From Ruminococcus sp. AF31-8BH (lineage in GTDB: Bacteria; Bacillota; Clostridia; Lachnospirales; Lachnospiraceae), in contig NZ_QTVN01000001.1 of the NCBI RefSeq assembly GCF_003460605.1, forward strand, positions 248,001-312,000: a DNA stretch of 64,000 bases. Reading direction: 5' to 3'. Under the pieces are notes generated by a model, which ran no database searches, was not told the DNA's origin, and saw only the letters and a list, made by a program, of their open reading frames with translations. Position 1 is the stretch's first letter. Each line of letters starts with the position of its first letter. Of this stretch, positions 18,028 to 27,706 are shown piece by piece. The position numbers were made by a program, and so were the translations under genes.

Positions 18028-20670
18028 TCAAATATACGTCTCTATCACCGGTGCTTCTGTAATTCCGGTTGCAGGTAGCTGCAGGTGAGTAGATGCACCA
18101 TCTTTCAACTTCCAAACCAGAGTAGTATCCACCTTGATTTCAAGATGGTTTTCACCGTCCAGAAGTGCATCTGTAATCTCCACTTTTGCAGGGAAACCAG
18201 CCAGATAACCCACGTCTTCTCCGTTTAATTTCACCTTCAGGCAATCCGCCGCTTCCGGGAATTTCAAGCTATAATGCTCTCCTTCGTTCTTCTTCCAGTT
18301 GAAGCTTCCTGTATATAGATAGCTTCCCGTATAAGCTGGAAAATAACCCCTTCCGTTCATGTTTGGAAGCTCTTTATCTGCTTTTAGCTGCAGAGTTTTT
18401 CCCCCTTTGGTAGTTACTTTCCACGGAATATAGAGAGTAGTCTGTTTCTCAAGACGAAGTATATCAGGCTCAATTTTTTGTCCTTCTTCTTTAATATGCT
18501 TTATTGATTCCAGACATAAAAAGCAGCTCTCTCCAGGCTCCAGACTTCCCAGAATCTGATGTGCATAGCCTTCTGTCTGTGCCGGATAAGACTTCAAATC
18601 AAAGCTTTTAGCGCGATTAAACCAGGAATCATAAAGGGTCAGTCCATCCTGTTTTTCATCCTGTACAAGCAAAGCAAAATCAGCTCTTCTGAACACGCTT
18701 TCGTTAAATAGCATTGCGCAAAGCCCTTCCTCTGTCTGGTTCACGATCATACGAAGATCCTGAAGGTTTTCGGAAATTGTTCCCTGACCGCTATCTGTAA
18801 CTGCAAGTTTACGCATCCTATGCTTTTCACTTTCTGCCACAGCTTTTTGGGCCAGATTATCTAATGTTACAATTTCCACCCACTTAGAAAATGCTTCTGG
18901 CAGTTCTGTTCCTTTGGTAGTTTTTTCAGGCAATTTATCAATTATGTAAACCTTTAATTTATTTTTCTGATTGGCTTCTATAAACTGTACTACACGCTCA
19001 TCCAAACACTGCACATATGGAAGAATCAGACTTGCGTAGGTCTTGTCCAGAATCTTCAGAACTCCATTTTCTACGATAGCTTCTGCAAAAACATCTGCCG
19101 GAATCACATCATAATCCAGCTGTTTTTCCATAAGGGCACGGCCTGGTTTCTGGAAGTACATTGCTTCGCCGCACCACTCGCTTTCTCCGTGATAAAGGAT
19201 TGCCGCATCTGCCAGATGGATTCCATTGCTGAGAAAATGGGCACTCCTGTTCATGTATTGCATGAGCCAGGTGAAACACTCAAATCCCGGATTATTACCG
19301 CCTGCATAAAAATGCGGCGGACAATCAGGATCCGGATATTTCATGGAAAAAGCATGTGGCGTGAACTCATTAATTCCTCTTACAAGCATATGGTTAGTCA
19401 GCCATTTCATAAAGGAATTCCCTTCTGCCCATCCATAGTTTCCGAAGATTTCACACAGCGCACGGTCTTTTTTGTTTTTCTGAATATGAGCTGCCGAGCT
19501 TCCTAATTTGGCCAGTCCGAAATGGAAAAATTCGCCGTCGCGGTCTCCTGCAATCCATTGATGAACCGGTTGTGTAAATCCCGGTACAATCTGATGATGA
19601 ACAACATCAATGCCAGCCATATGCTGTCCTTCCATTTCCCTGAAATAATGTCCGATGCTGCAGCCCATCCGTGCATGTGCATTGTCATCTTCAATAATAT
19701 GTCCGATATATTCTACACCATGTACCTGACACCAGCTTCCAATCTGACCGCTGAAGCAGGTGTGTACCAAATGGGTCATTGCATCCATATATTCTGTACG
19801 AACCTTTGTGGTTTTTTCTTCAGAATCGTACCACAATGCAGGAAGATTGGTGAGAAATTCCTCTTTCCAGGTCTCTGTTAGTTTTCTTTCCAGCTCATCG
19901 CTCCAAGGCAATCTGATATCTTTCTGGCCTAACATGTTGTCAAAGGGATAGCCTTTTACGTTGCCAAGCTCTGGCTCATCAGAGAAGAAGCCAGCAATCA
20001 CATTTCCGAAATATTTACTGTAGCGAGCGTAATGCTTTTCATAAACTTCATCCAACAATACCTTGACAGATGAGGAATCGATCAGATTCATATAATGATC
20101 TCTTCCGCCCCCGGTTCTGGTGGTAAATAAGATAAAAAGGCGATAAGCTCCTTCCGGAAGATCAAAGTACACAAAACCGTTTTCCATGGTATCTGTAAGA
20201 TCCAAAATGCCGCTTCCTCTTACTGCCAAGGTCTGTCCATCTGGCTTTGGTACTGCCAGAATTCCCAGTAGTCTTCCATCTGAAGGAATAAAATTTTCCA
20301 CCAGGACTGCACCGCTGCGGCAGGGACCCATAATGTCCATATGTCGCTCTACAAGGTACAGCTTTGACTTTTCCGGGTGCTTTTCAAATCCGCCGTTAGC
20401 ATATCCGGTTGGAAACTTTTTGTCATCCAGAATCCAGAGACGAAGCCCTCTTTTTTCAGCTTCTGCACAAATAAAATCCAGATTTTCCCACCACTTAGGG
20501 CCACAGAAATCCGGATGTGGTCTGGATTCCAGACACACCTCACGGATACCGCATTTCTCTATTTTATCCAGCTCTTTTCCGATTGTTTCATTATCTTCCC
20601 CTTTCATCCAAAGGAATGGCAAAATGTGGCTGGTACACTTTCCCTGAAGCAAAGCTTGTAAATGTTTCAT
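18028..20670 (-). CDS. Large GH106-like glycoside hydrolase, substrate unknown
   Basis: 880 aa. The N-terminal two thirds read as a TIM barrel related to the GH106/GH101-like clan: an early CGIREVCLESRPHPDF strand, FFSDEPELG near residue 237 with candidate catalytic acids, EYIGHIIEDDNAHARMG near residue 338, and GNYGWAEGNSFMKWL near residue 418. A Rossmann-like domain (about 500-620) and a C-terminal jelly-roll (GSYLYTGSFNW to the end) follow. It has no signal peptide. GH106 members are alpha-L-rhamnosidases, which would fit the two GH78 neighbours, but the match is by architecture and scattered motifs only. It is part of the glycosidase operon (22 bases from GH42). Confidence 0.6.
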   Translation of the reverse strand: MKHLQALLQGKCTSHILPFLWMKGEDNETIGKELDKIEKCGIREVCLESRPHPDFCGPKWWENLDFICAEAEKRGLRLWILDDKKFPTGYANGGFEKHPEKSKLYLVERHMDIMGPCRSGAVLVENFIPSDGRLLGILAVPKPDGQTLAVRGSGILDLTDTMENGFVYFDLPEGAYRLFILFTTRTGGGRDHYMNLIDSSSVKVLLDEVYEKHYARYSKYFGNVIAGFFSDEPELGNVKGYPFDNMLGQKDIRLPWSDELERKLTETWKEEFLTNLPALWYDSEEKTTKVRTEYMDAMTHLVHTCFSGQIGSWCQVHGVEYIGHIIEDDNAHARMGCSIGHYFREMEGQHMAGIDVVHHQIVPGFTQPVHQWIAGDRDGEFFHFGLAKLGSSAAHIQKNKKDRALCEIFGNYGWAEGNSFMKWLTNHMLVRGINEFTPHAFSMKYPDPDCPPHFYAGGNNPGFECFTWLMQYMNRSAHFLSNGIHLADAAILYHGESEWCGEAMYFQKPGRALMEKQLDYDVIPADVFAEAIVENGVLKILDKTYASLILPYVQCLDERVVQFIEANQKNKLKVYIIDKLPEKTTKGTELPEAFSKWVEIVTLDNLAQKAVAESEKHRMRKLAVTDSGQGTISENLQDLRMIVNQTEEGLCAMLFNESVFRRADFALLVQDEKQDGLTLYDSWFNRAKSFDLKSYPAQTEGYAHQILGSLEPGESCFLCLESIKHIKEEGQKIEPDILRLEKQTTLYIPWKVTTKGGKTLQLKADKELPNMNGRGYFPAYTGSYLYTGSFNWKKNEGEHYSLKFPEAADCLKVKLNGEDVGYLAGFPAKVEITDALLDGENHLEIKVDTTLVWKLKDGASTHLQLPATGITEAPVIETYI

Positions 20671-20739
20671 ACGATCTCCTGTTTCTTTTGTATCATAATA
20701 TTGGTTCGTTTATGTGCGATTATTTTTATCAGAATCAGA

Positions 20740-21771
20740 TCAAAATTTCTTATTTGCTGCTACGCATATGGTTCTGTATTCGCCGTATGTATTGGTAGGA
20801 TCTCCTTCTTTCCAAGGGCGGGTTGCACAGTAAAAATGGTACAAGGTGTCATCCTTTTTTACAATAGATGCCTTGTGTACATGACCGCTATAATAAGTTC
20901 CCTCCGAGCCAAAAGAAAGGATTGGTTCCCTTACCTTTTCCCAGTGAAGAAGATCAGCAGACAGGGCCAGTCCTTCCTGTGCATGACTGTGTCCATCCTC
21001 ATAAATCTTGCCATAACCAAAGTAAAAGTTCACCCAAATATTTCCGTCTTTCACAATATATGGATCAGACACAAAACGCTCATCCCAGGATTCCCGGTTT
21101 ACCTTCATCACTGGATTTCCTTCATATCTTTCCCAGTGAAGAAGATCCTTTGAGGTTGCAACACCTGTCTGTTCTGTCCAGCGTTCTTCTTTGTCTTTTG
21201 CATTATAAAACATGTACCAAATGTCATTATTGCGGATAATGCAGGCTTTATAGAGTCCGCCTGCTTCCCAGTCGGCACCGTCTTTCCAGGAGAAGCAAGG
21301 CTTATCAGGAAAGTGCCAATCCAGCAGTTCTTCGTCTTCTGTCCACGCCAGACCAATTTCAGCCGGGCCACTTTCATAGCCTGTGGAAGGATAAGAATGA
21401 TAAACCAGCCAATATTTTCCATCTACTTTTCCAAGCTTTGGAATCTGATTAAAATCATCACTTTCTTTAATCATCCAGGTGGCTGCACCGCCAATGCGAT
21501 CCCAACGGTCGGAATCCAGATTTCGTTTGAGAATTACGCCTTTATGCTCCCAGTGAAGAAGATCATCACTGGTTGCTAAGGCTGACTGATATCCTTTGCC
21601 GTCGAAGCCTGTATACAACATGTAATACTTGTTCTGATGCCAGAAAACAAATGGAATATCTACTGCTTTTTCATCAAATGCACCAAGAATTCCGGATCCA
21701 TGAAGTACTGGTTTTTCATAACGGTAAGGAGTCAGATACTTCTGTATTTTCGGGTCTGTTAATTCGATCAT
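20740..21771 (-). CDS. Five-bladed beta-propeller glycoside hydrolase (GH43/GH32-like)
   Basis: 343 aa without signal peptide. Repeated blade motifs DLLHWE occur four times (near residues 90, 210, 280 and in the related ELLDWHFP), with aromatic YYMLYTG, YWLVYHS, IWYMFYN and WVNFYFG strands, which is the propeller pattern of GH43, GH32/68, GH117 and GH130-like enzymes. Candidate acids lie in GAFDEKAVDIPFV, EAGGLYKA and ERFVSDPY. The family cannot be fixed further by eye; an exo-acting arabinosidase, galactosidase or similar is likely given the context. It sits between GH2 (29 bases) and the GH106-like gene. Confidence 0.75.
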   Translation of the reverse strand: MIELTDPKIQKYLTPYRYEKPVLHGSGILGAFDEKAVDIPFVFWHQNKYYMLYTGFDGKGYQSALATSDDLLHWEHKGVILKRNLDSDRWDRIGGAATWMIKESDDFNQIPKLGKVDGKYWLVYHSYPSTGYESGPAEIGLAWTEDEELLDWHFPDKPCFSWKDGADWEAGGLYKACIIRNNDIWYMFYNAKDKEERWTEQTGVATSKDLLHWERYEGNPVMKVNRESWDERFVSDPYIVKDGNIWVNFYFGYGKIYEDGHSHAQEGLALSADLLHWEKVREPILSFGSEGTYYSGHVHKASIVKKDDTLYHFYCATRPWKEGDPTNTYGEYRTICVAANKKF

Positions 21772-21799
21772 TTTATGTATTCTCCTGTTTTATAATCTA

Positions 21800-24700
21800 T
21801 TATTTATCAACCTGGCATGTTTTAGGGACTGTGCACAGCTTCATCTTAACAGTGCCGCAGGTGCCGTCTCTTATAATAATTGGAGGCTTTCTCACATTTC
21901 CCCAGGATATATGCGGGTAGGAAAAATCCTGGTTTATCATCAGCTTAACAGGCTCTGTATGATTCGTTCCAAGTACTCGCAGATAGTCAAGAACTATATA
22001 ACAATCTGTGGCGTCTTCCGCTTTTTCCCCACACACCTCAATACGAATCGTATGCTCTCCATAAGGCAGGTCTTTAATAGAAAAAATCGGCAAATGATAA
22101 CACTTATCGTAACCTGCAGAACAGCAGGAGAAATCAACTCCGGCACTTCTCTGGCTGATATGGGATGCTTTCTTTTCCCCGTCTACATATACGTCTGCCA
22201 TACCAAACGCAGGATCCTGAGGGCCGTACCATAGGATTCCGGTGCCCTGAAATTTACAGGTAAATGCGGCGCCTTTTTCCCTGCTCCACATCTCCGTTCC
22301 GTGGTCACTTTCCTTCTTATCCGTTACCTGATACCAGGTTCCGGTATAGGCAATTCGCGAATCAGATTCCAGAATTTTTTCTTCTTTCGGATCGAGCACT
22401 TCCAAACGGATATTAGCTTTGGAGACTTCCCGACTTCCATTCTGATCGGACTTCTTTTTGGCACCGAATATTTTCAGCATTCCAATTTTTTCAGCATCTT
22501 TTTCCCTATTAAATGCATCCTGTATTTTAGTTCGATTCTCATTATAAACATACGCTTCTGCAACATCCTCTTTGGTACTTTTGAAATCATTACTTCCATG
22601 ATATTCTCCATCATAACGCCCAAAAAGAATATCATCTCGCATGTCTTCTCCCCAGGAAGTCACTGGCATTTCACCCCAGATATTGGATCTGGTAAAGCGC
22701 TTTGCAGTTCCCTGATTTCGTGAAATATGGTCCGTGGGATAAAGAGAAATTCGTCCCTCCTGATCCGGATCCAGATTTCTTCTCCAGGATAAAGTGTCCA
22801 CAGATGGATCCAGAATATATGCTATTCCAAGCTCATCCAGCCCGCCGCAATCTACGCCTACACGAAGCTTCATCTGCTTGGGAAGATGCTTTTCCAGGTG
22901 AAGGATCTGATATGTTGTGTAGAAGGTTCCGTCATTTTGAATCTCTATTATCCACTCTATAGATAGCGTTTTTTCATATCTGCCTTGAATTCGAACTTCT
23001 ACAAAATCCTGTTTTTCTTTCACCGCAAAAGAAGTCATATACCAGGCTCCAAGCTTCAGGTATGGTACATTTAATATTGGACCGCCAACCAGAATTTTAT
23101 TATTTTGCCTTGCCCAGCCGCCGGTCAGAAGACCGGTTTTAACATTGAAAGAAAACTTAAAATCATTTCCTGTTATGAAAACTTCCTGGTTTTCTTTATG
23201 AATCTTTAAAGCTTTTATATTTTCTGTTTCATCTGCACTTAACTCAAACAGCGGAGCTTCCACATAATCTCGGGAAAACACCTTCATTTCATCTATCTGG
23301 CAGTTATTTCTATCCAGGAATTCCAGTGTCACCGGAGACTGATTCTCTGCATTTTCCAGCGACAGTAAAACCTTAATCACCTTTCCCGGCGCACATTCCG
23401 GAAGCTTCCAGATACCGTTTTCGTCACCGCATTTCCACTGCACTTTGACTTCATTTAAATTGGTGTGACAGAAACGATTTTCTATAATCAACAGAACCTT
23501 TTTCTCCTGAGCCTTTACTTCGCTGTGAATAACTTTAATTGGAGAATAGGCTTTTCTGGTCATGTAAAACTCCGGTTTCTTTCTTCTCCAGACATCAATA
23601 ATTCCCCATTCCATCTGTCCGTTCCCACCATCATAAAGATCCGTTTCATCGATTCCAGCCCAGATTGCACCGCCAAGAGCACCCTCTGTATTCCAGATAT
23701 TATCCCAGAAAATACGGATGCTTTCGCCCCAGTAGCTTCTGATGTTTGGATCTCTTCGCATCTCCTCACGGTTGTAGCAGGCTACATGCACATATTCGTC
23801 ATGAAGCACAGGCATATCTTTTCCAGGTGCACCTCCCACACTTAAATTGTCCTTTTTTCCTGCCAGATCAGCATTGTATTCAGAGTAATGAATGCTCCAG
23901 ATATCCGGCATTTCATGTTCTTCCCGAATAGTCATTGGATAGCTGAATTTTGTCATTCTGGTAGGATCCTTCAAATGCGCAAAGCGATTAAGAAGATCAA
24001 AGTTATGACCTCCAAAGGACTCATTACAAAGAGACCAGATAATTACACAAGGATGATTGTAATCCCTTGCCATTGTTTCTGCAAAATGACTGAGATAACG
24101 GTTTGTTTCCTTAGGATCACGCTGTGTATAGGGCAATGTCCTTGCAATAAATGCCAGTGCCAGTTCATCCTCCACATAAATTCCATGCTCATCACACTGG
24201 TCAAGAAAATATTCGCTTGGCGGATAATGGGAGGTTCGAATATAGTTGCAGTTTGCTTCTTTAAACAATGCTACATCCTGTTCAATCAGCTCATTGGTCA
24301 ATGCACGTCCATTTCTTGGACTGATTTCATGGCGGCACACACCGCGTAATTTCACCTCATTATGGTTTACAAATAGACGATTACCCTTGCGTTCCAGCTT
24401 TCTGAGACCCACCTTTTTTTCTGCCTTTTCCAGTAGTTCCCAGGTACCAGAGATAGAATCTAATTTATATAATATAAGTTCAAATCTGTATAGTCTTGGG
24501 TGCTCTGCATCCCAGAGAACCGGGTTGGCTACGTACAGCTGATCGGTGTAATAGCCTTTTATTTTATTGTCTAAAACCAGAGATTTCTCCTTTGTTTTTA
24601 TACCGTTTGGATCATATAAAGCAAACTCAGCTTTATATACAGCATTACCAGCAAGCTGACCTTTTTCCTTCCCGACAGCCATTTCTGCAGACTGTATTTT

Positions 24701-25297
24701 CCCCTTCTTATCTATGCTTCCAGGCATATCTGCCAGATCCATATCCACCCGCAGGCTGCAGGTTTCCATATCCTCGTCAAACAACGGTGACAGATAAAGT
24801 GCGTTCACATAAGCTTCCGGCAATACATACAGCCAACTGCTGTGAAGCATTCCTCCATGGCTATAGGCACTGACAATATCTGCTTCTTCATCCACATCAA
24901 TAGCAAGAGAAAACGTCTGTTTTCCACATACTTCCTCCGTAATGTCCACATTCCATGTAATAAATCCGTTTTCATGATATGCCACCTGTTTTCCATCCAC
25001 ATAGACTGTGGCAAAACCATTAATCCCCTGGAATTTCAGCACAATACGGCTATTTTCCTCTCTCTTTGGAAGCTGTATCTTCCTCTCATAGCTGTAGTGC
25101 TGTGATAATCCCTTTTTGTGAAGAATTCCCATGTCAAAGGGCACCTGAACCTGTTGTACTGCACCGTCTTTTTTGTCTGTTACTTTCCAGCTTCCATCCA
25201 GGCAGATTACTGAATTTTCTGCCGCTTTACTCCATTTTGGAAGGGGAATCACTCTTGGCATAGGATAATTTTTTAATTCATCTATAGTCATATTCAT
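21800..25297 (-). CDS. GH2 beta-galactosidase-like enzyme, intact catalytic pair
   Basis: 1165 aa. A jelly-roll sugar-binding domain (about 1-170) and an Ig-like domain (to about 310) precede the TIM barrel. The acid/base is Glu426 in WSLCNESFGG and the nucleophile Glu501 in LHDEYVH. The C-terminal half holds beta domains and a galactose-binding-like module (about residues 985-1120) of the kind that binds ligand or stabilises oligomers. There is no signal peptide. The start ATG overlaps the stop of the upstream paralogue by 4 bases (ATGA), so translation is coupled. It probably cleaves beta-galactosides or beta-glucuronides/arabinosides; exact specificity is open. Confidence 0.9.
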   Translation of the reverse strand: MNMTIDELKNYPMPRVIPLPKWSKAAENSVICLDGSWKVTDKKDGAVQQVQVPFDMGILHKKGLSQHYSYERKIQLPKREENSRIVLKFQGINGFATVYVDGKQVAYHENGFITWNVDITEEVCGKQTFSLAIDVDEEADIVSAYSHGGMLHSSWLYVLPEAYVNALYLSPLFDEDMETCSLRVDMDLADMPGSIDKKGKIQSAEMAVGKEKGQLAGNAVYKAEFALYDPNGIKTKEKSLVLDNKIKGYYTDQLYVANPVLWDAEHPRLYRFELILYKLDSISGTWELLEKAEKKVGLRKLERKGNRLFVNHNEVKLRGVCRHEISPRNGRALTNELIEQDVALFKEANCNYIRTSHYPPSEYFLDQCDEHGIYVEDELALAFIARTLPYTQRDPKETNRYLSHFAETMARDYNHPCVIIWSLCNESFGGHNFDLLNRFAHLKDPTRMTKFSYPMTIREEHEMPDIWSIHYSEYNADLAGKKDNLSVGGAPGKDMPVLHDEYVHVACYNREEMRRDPNIRSYWGESIRIFWDNIWNTEGALGGAIWAGIDETDLYDGGNGQMEWGIIDVWRRKKPEFYMTRKAYSPIKVIHSEVKAQEKKVLLIIENRFCHTNLNEVKVQWKCGDENGIWKLPECAPGKVIKVLLSLENAENQSPVTLEFLDRNNCQIDEMKVFSRDYVEAPLFELSADETENIKALKIHKENQEVFITGNDFKFSFNVKTGLLTGGWARQNNKILVGGPILNVPYLKLGAWYMTSFAVKEKQDFVEVRIQGRYEKTLSIEWIIEIQNDGTFYTTYQILHLEKHLPKQMKLRVGVDCGGLDELGIAYILDPSVDTLSWRRNLDPDQEGRISLYPTDHISRNQGTAKRFTRSNIWGEMPVTSWGEDMRDDILFGRYDGEYHGSNDFKSTKEDVAEAYVYNENRTKIQDAFNREKDAEKIGMLKIFGAKKKSDQNGSREVSKANIRLEVLDPKEEKILESDSRIAYTGTWYQVTDKKESDHGTEMWSREKGAAFTCKFQGTGILWYGPQDPAFGMADVYVDGEKKASHISQRSAGVDFSCCSAGYDKCYHLPIFSIKDLPYGEHTIRIEVCGEKAEDATDCYIVLDYLRVLGTNHTEPVKLMINQDFSYPHISWGNVRKPPIIIRDGTCGTVKMKLCTVPKTCQVDK

Positions 25298-27666
25298 TTG
25301 TCTTCCTCCAACAGCATTTGTATTCTGAAAGACTCCCGCACGCCTGGAATCAGCTTTACATCAGGTCTTCGAACGCAGCCTCGTACCATTCTGGGATAAT
25401 TGAAATCTACTGCAATATTCATTTTGAATCCACCTGTGTAGCTGCTTCCTTCCAATACTGCATAATCAATCGAAGTATATGTATTCTGCGCTTTTTCTTC
25501 TTTTGCTCCGGTTACTTCTATGCGAAGTGTATGTTCTTTTTCTTCCAGTCCATGTACTTCTGCCAGTATCTGTCTGTAGCGTTTTTCATAGCCTCTGCTC
25601 ATTCCCGGAAAATCTACTTTCGGTGGGTACTGACTCACATCTTTCTTCCAGAGTTCTCCGTCCAAATATACGTTACACATCCCATATAAAATATCCCATG
25701 GCCCATAAACAGTGATCCCTGTCCCTGTAAAACTCAGTTCTGCGTAATCTCCTGCTGTATTGCTTAATGTCTCAGATCCGTTAAGATTTCCACAGTAATC
25801 TTCCATTTTTATCCAATTACCTACATAATTTATTCGCGGATCCAAATTATTTACAATAGCTCCTTCTGTTAATTCAGGTGCCGGTTCTAACCGAACCTTA
25901 CACCCCTGAAAAACCCTTCGTACTCTATCCGGTTCTGTTACATAATAAGCTCCACCCTTCTCTCCTAAGCCACCACTTGAAATGCCGATTTCTGCTTTCA
26001 CGCGGTGTGGCATATGGCGGAATAGCTTCTGAACTTCATATGCAGTTTCTAGTATTCCATTCTGAAAAAGAGTAAGATAAAAACAAAGATCAAGGGTATT
26101 TTCATAGGTTCCGCTTATCTTTATCTGTACATTTTCTGCCCCATCCACAGAACAAATTTCAAGGCTTCTCCCTATCCATTTTCCAAGTAAGAATCCTGCT
26201 GTATTCAAAAACGGGCCGCCTTTTATCAGTACTTTTTTTCCTTGTTTTTGTATAAGCCCAGCTTCCTTTAGCAGACATTTTTTTCTGGAAAAAACATAAA
26301 AAGTATTGTCATTTTCTATGTAAAGAGCATCTTCCGTCCACTGAATTTTCCAGTTTGTATTACGGATTTCATTCTGCCTTCTGAAACAATTTATCTTTGT
26401 TTCCACCACAGAATTCTCATTTTCCAACTCCGCGTATGCTTCTTTTGAAGCTGCTCCATATGCATTTTTCAAGTGATAATATTCTGGCTTCGGATTATGA
26501 TTCACGTCCAGAATTCCCCATTCATAATCCATCAGCCCTTCAAAGCTGCCGTCCTCATCCACGCCAGCCAGCACTGCTCCACCGAGGCACCCTGAAGTCC
26601 GAGCTGATTTTTCTACAAAAGTACGAATACTTTTTCCCCAGAAATCACGGATTCCAGGATCTCTTTGAATTTCATCCCGGTTATGACATACTACCGGTGA
26701 CCAGACCTCGTGAAGTACAGGCACTGGATAGTCTGCATCTGCAATCATATATCCAATCTCATTTTCTGCCCCGGGTGTGTGGAAAATCACCATCTGATCA
26801 TATGTCTTGTCAAAAGAAAGGCGCCAGTCAATATCATGAACCGGCCATACATCCATCTGTGGTTCTTCTTCCGGAATGGACATTGGCAAGTGGAAGGTCA
26901 TTAGGCGAATATCATCCAGTTCCCTGATGCGGTCACGAATGATTCCAAAATTTACTCCCCATGCGCAATCATGTCCCAGTGACCAGAGAAGCACACTGGT
27001 ATGGCTTCCATTTGCAAGCAATTCTTCTGCTGCTGTTTCAAATTCTTTTTGCATATGTGGCAGCTCACTGATGTTTTTTTTGGTCTGTCCCAGTTCATAG
27101 AAAGGAGCTGTATTTTCCACCCAGAAGCCCATTTCATCACACAGCTCCAACATTTTTTCACTGAATGGATAGTAAATACTGCGGATAAAATTAATGTGTG
27201 CTGCCTTAAATAATTCCAGATCACGGCGCAAAACAGTCTCCCAATTTTCCATCTTAGAATCTGGTTCACGGTAACAGATTCCCAGCAGCTTTACAGGCTT
27301 ATGATTCCAAAAAACCTGCTGATTTTGCCGCTTCAAAGAACGAAATCCAAGCTTTTGTCCATGCCTTATATAGGTCTTCTCATTATTCCTATCTGATAAC
27401 TCAAGCACTATATTCACCTGGTACAAAGCCGGATTTTCAGGTGTCCAGCACTGTACTCCCTGGCATTTAAATACAGCCGTTTTCACTCTGGCAGTGTCTT
27501 GTCTGAGCTCACCTTTTTCTTTCACAAGGACACTATTTTTATCTCTGATTTCCAGAAAGGCGGCAACATTTTCTTCATTTGTACTTTCTCTGTATTTTAT
27601 GGTCAATTCCATCTGTCCCTCTGGATTTTCTGCCGTATCCAGCCATATCAGCTCCTGTTTTCTCAT
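25294..27666 (-). CDS. GH2-like protein lacking both catalytic residues and the N-terminal domain
   Basis: 790 aa paralogue of the downstream GH2. It starts directly with the Ig-like domain and lacks the N-terminal sugar-binding jelly-roll. The TIM barrel is clear, but the acid/base motif WSLCNES is WSLGHDC (Asp233 in place of Glu, His in place of Asn) and the nucleophile motif LHDEYVH is LHEVWSP (Val321 in place of Glu, with Glu320 one position earlier). The flanking sequence is conserved (RDEIQRDPGIRDFWGKSIR), as is the C-terminal galactose-binding-like module, so this is not a decayed frame. It is probably a pseudoenzyme or partner subunit of the overlapping GH2, or uses altered chemistry. 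It follows GH78 by 40 bases. Confidence 0.85.
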   Translation of the reverse strand: MRKQELIWLDTAENPEGQMELTIKYRESTNEENVAAFLEIRDKNSVLVKEKGELRQDTARVKTAVFKCQGVQCWTPENPALYQVNIVLELSDRNNEKTYIRHGQKLGFRSLKRQNQQVFWNHKPVKLLGICYREPDSKMENWETVLRRDLELFKAAHINFIRSIYYPFSEKMLELCDEMGFWVENTAPFYELGQTKKNISELPHMQKEFETAAEELLANGSHTSVLLWSLGHDCAWGVNFGIIRDRIRELDDIRLMTFHLPMSIPEEEPQMDVWPVHDIDWRLSFDKTYDQMVIFHTPGAENEIGYMIADADYPVPVLHEVWSPVVCHNRDEIQRDPGIRDFWGKSIRTFVEKSARTSGCLGGAVLAGVDEDGSFEGLMDYEWGILDVNHNPKPEYYHLKNAYGAASKEAYAELENENSVVETKINCFRRQNEIRNTNWKIQWTEDALYIENDNTFYVFSRKKCLLKEAGLIQKQGKKVLIKGGPFLNTAGFLLGKWIGRSLEICSVDGAENVQIKISGTYENTLDLCFYLTLFQNGILETAYEVQKLFRHMPHRVKAEIGISSGGLGEKGGAYYVTEPDRVRRVFQGCKVRLEPAPELTEGAIVNNLDPRINYVGNWIKMEDYCGNLNGSETLSNTAGDYAELSFTGTGITVYGPWDILYGMCNVYLDGELWKKDVSQYPPKVDFPGMSRGYEKRYRQILAEVHGLEEKEHTLRIEVTGAKEEKAQNTYTSIDYAVLEGSSYTGGFKMNIAVDFNYPRMVRGCVRRPDVKLIPGVRESFRIQMLLEEDK

Positions 27667-27706
27667 TGCTTATTCCCCCGACGATCTATCCTTATTGTTT
27701 TCTTAT

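Noticed and set aside
25290..25300. Possible frameshift splitting one long GH2 gene into two
   Set aside because: Each part has its own complete TIM barrel and C-terminal module; they are tandem paralogues with a normal ATGA overlap.
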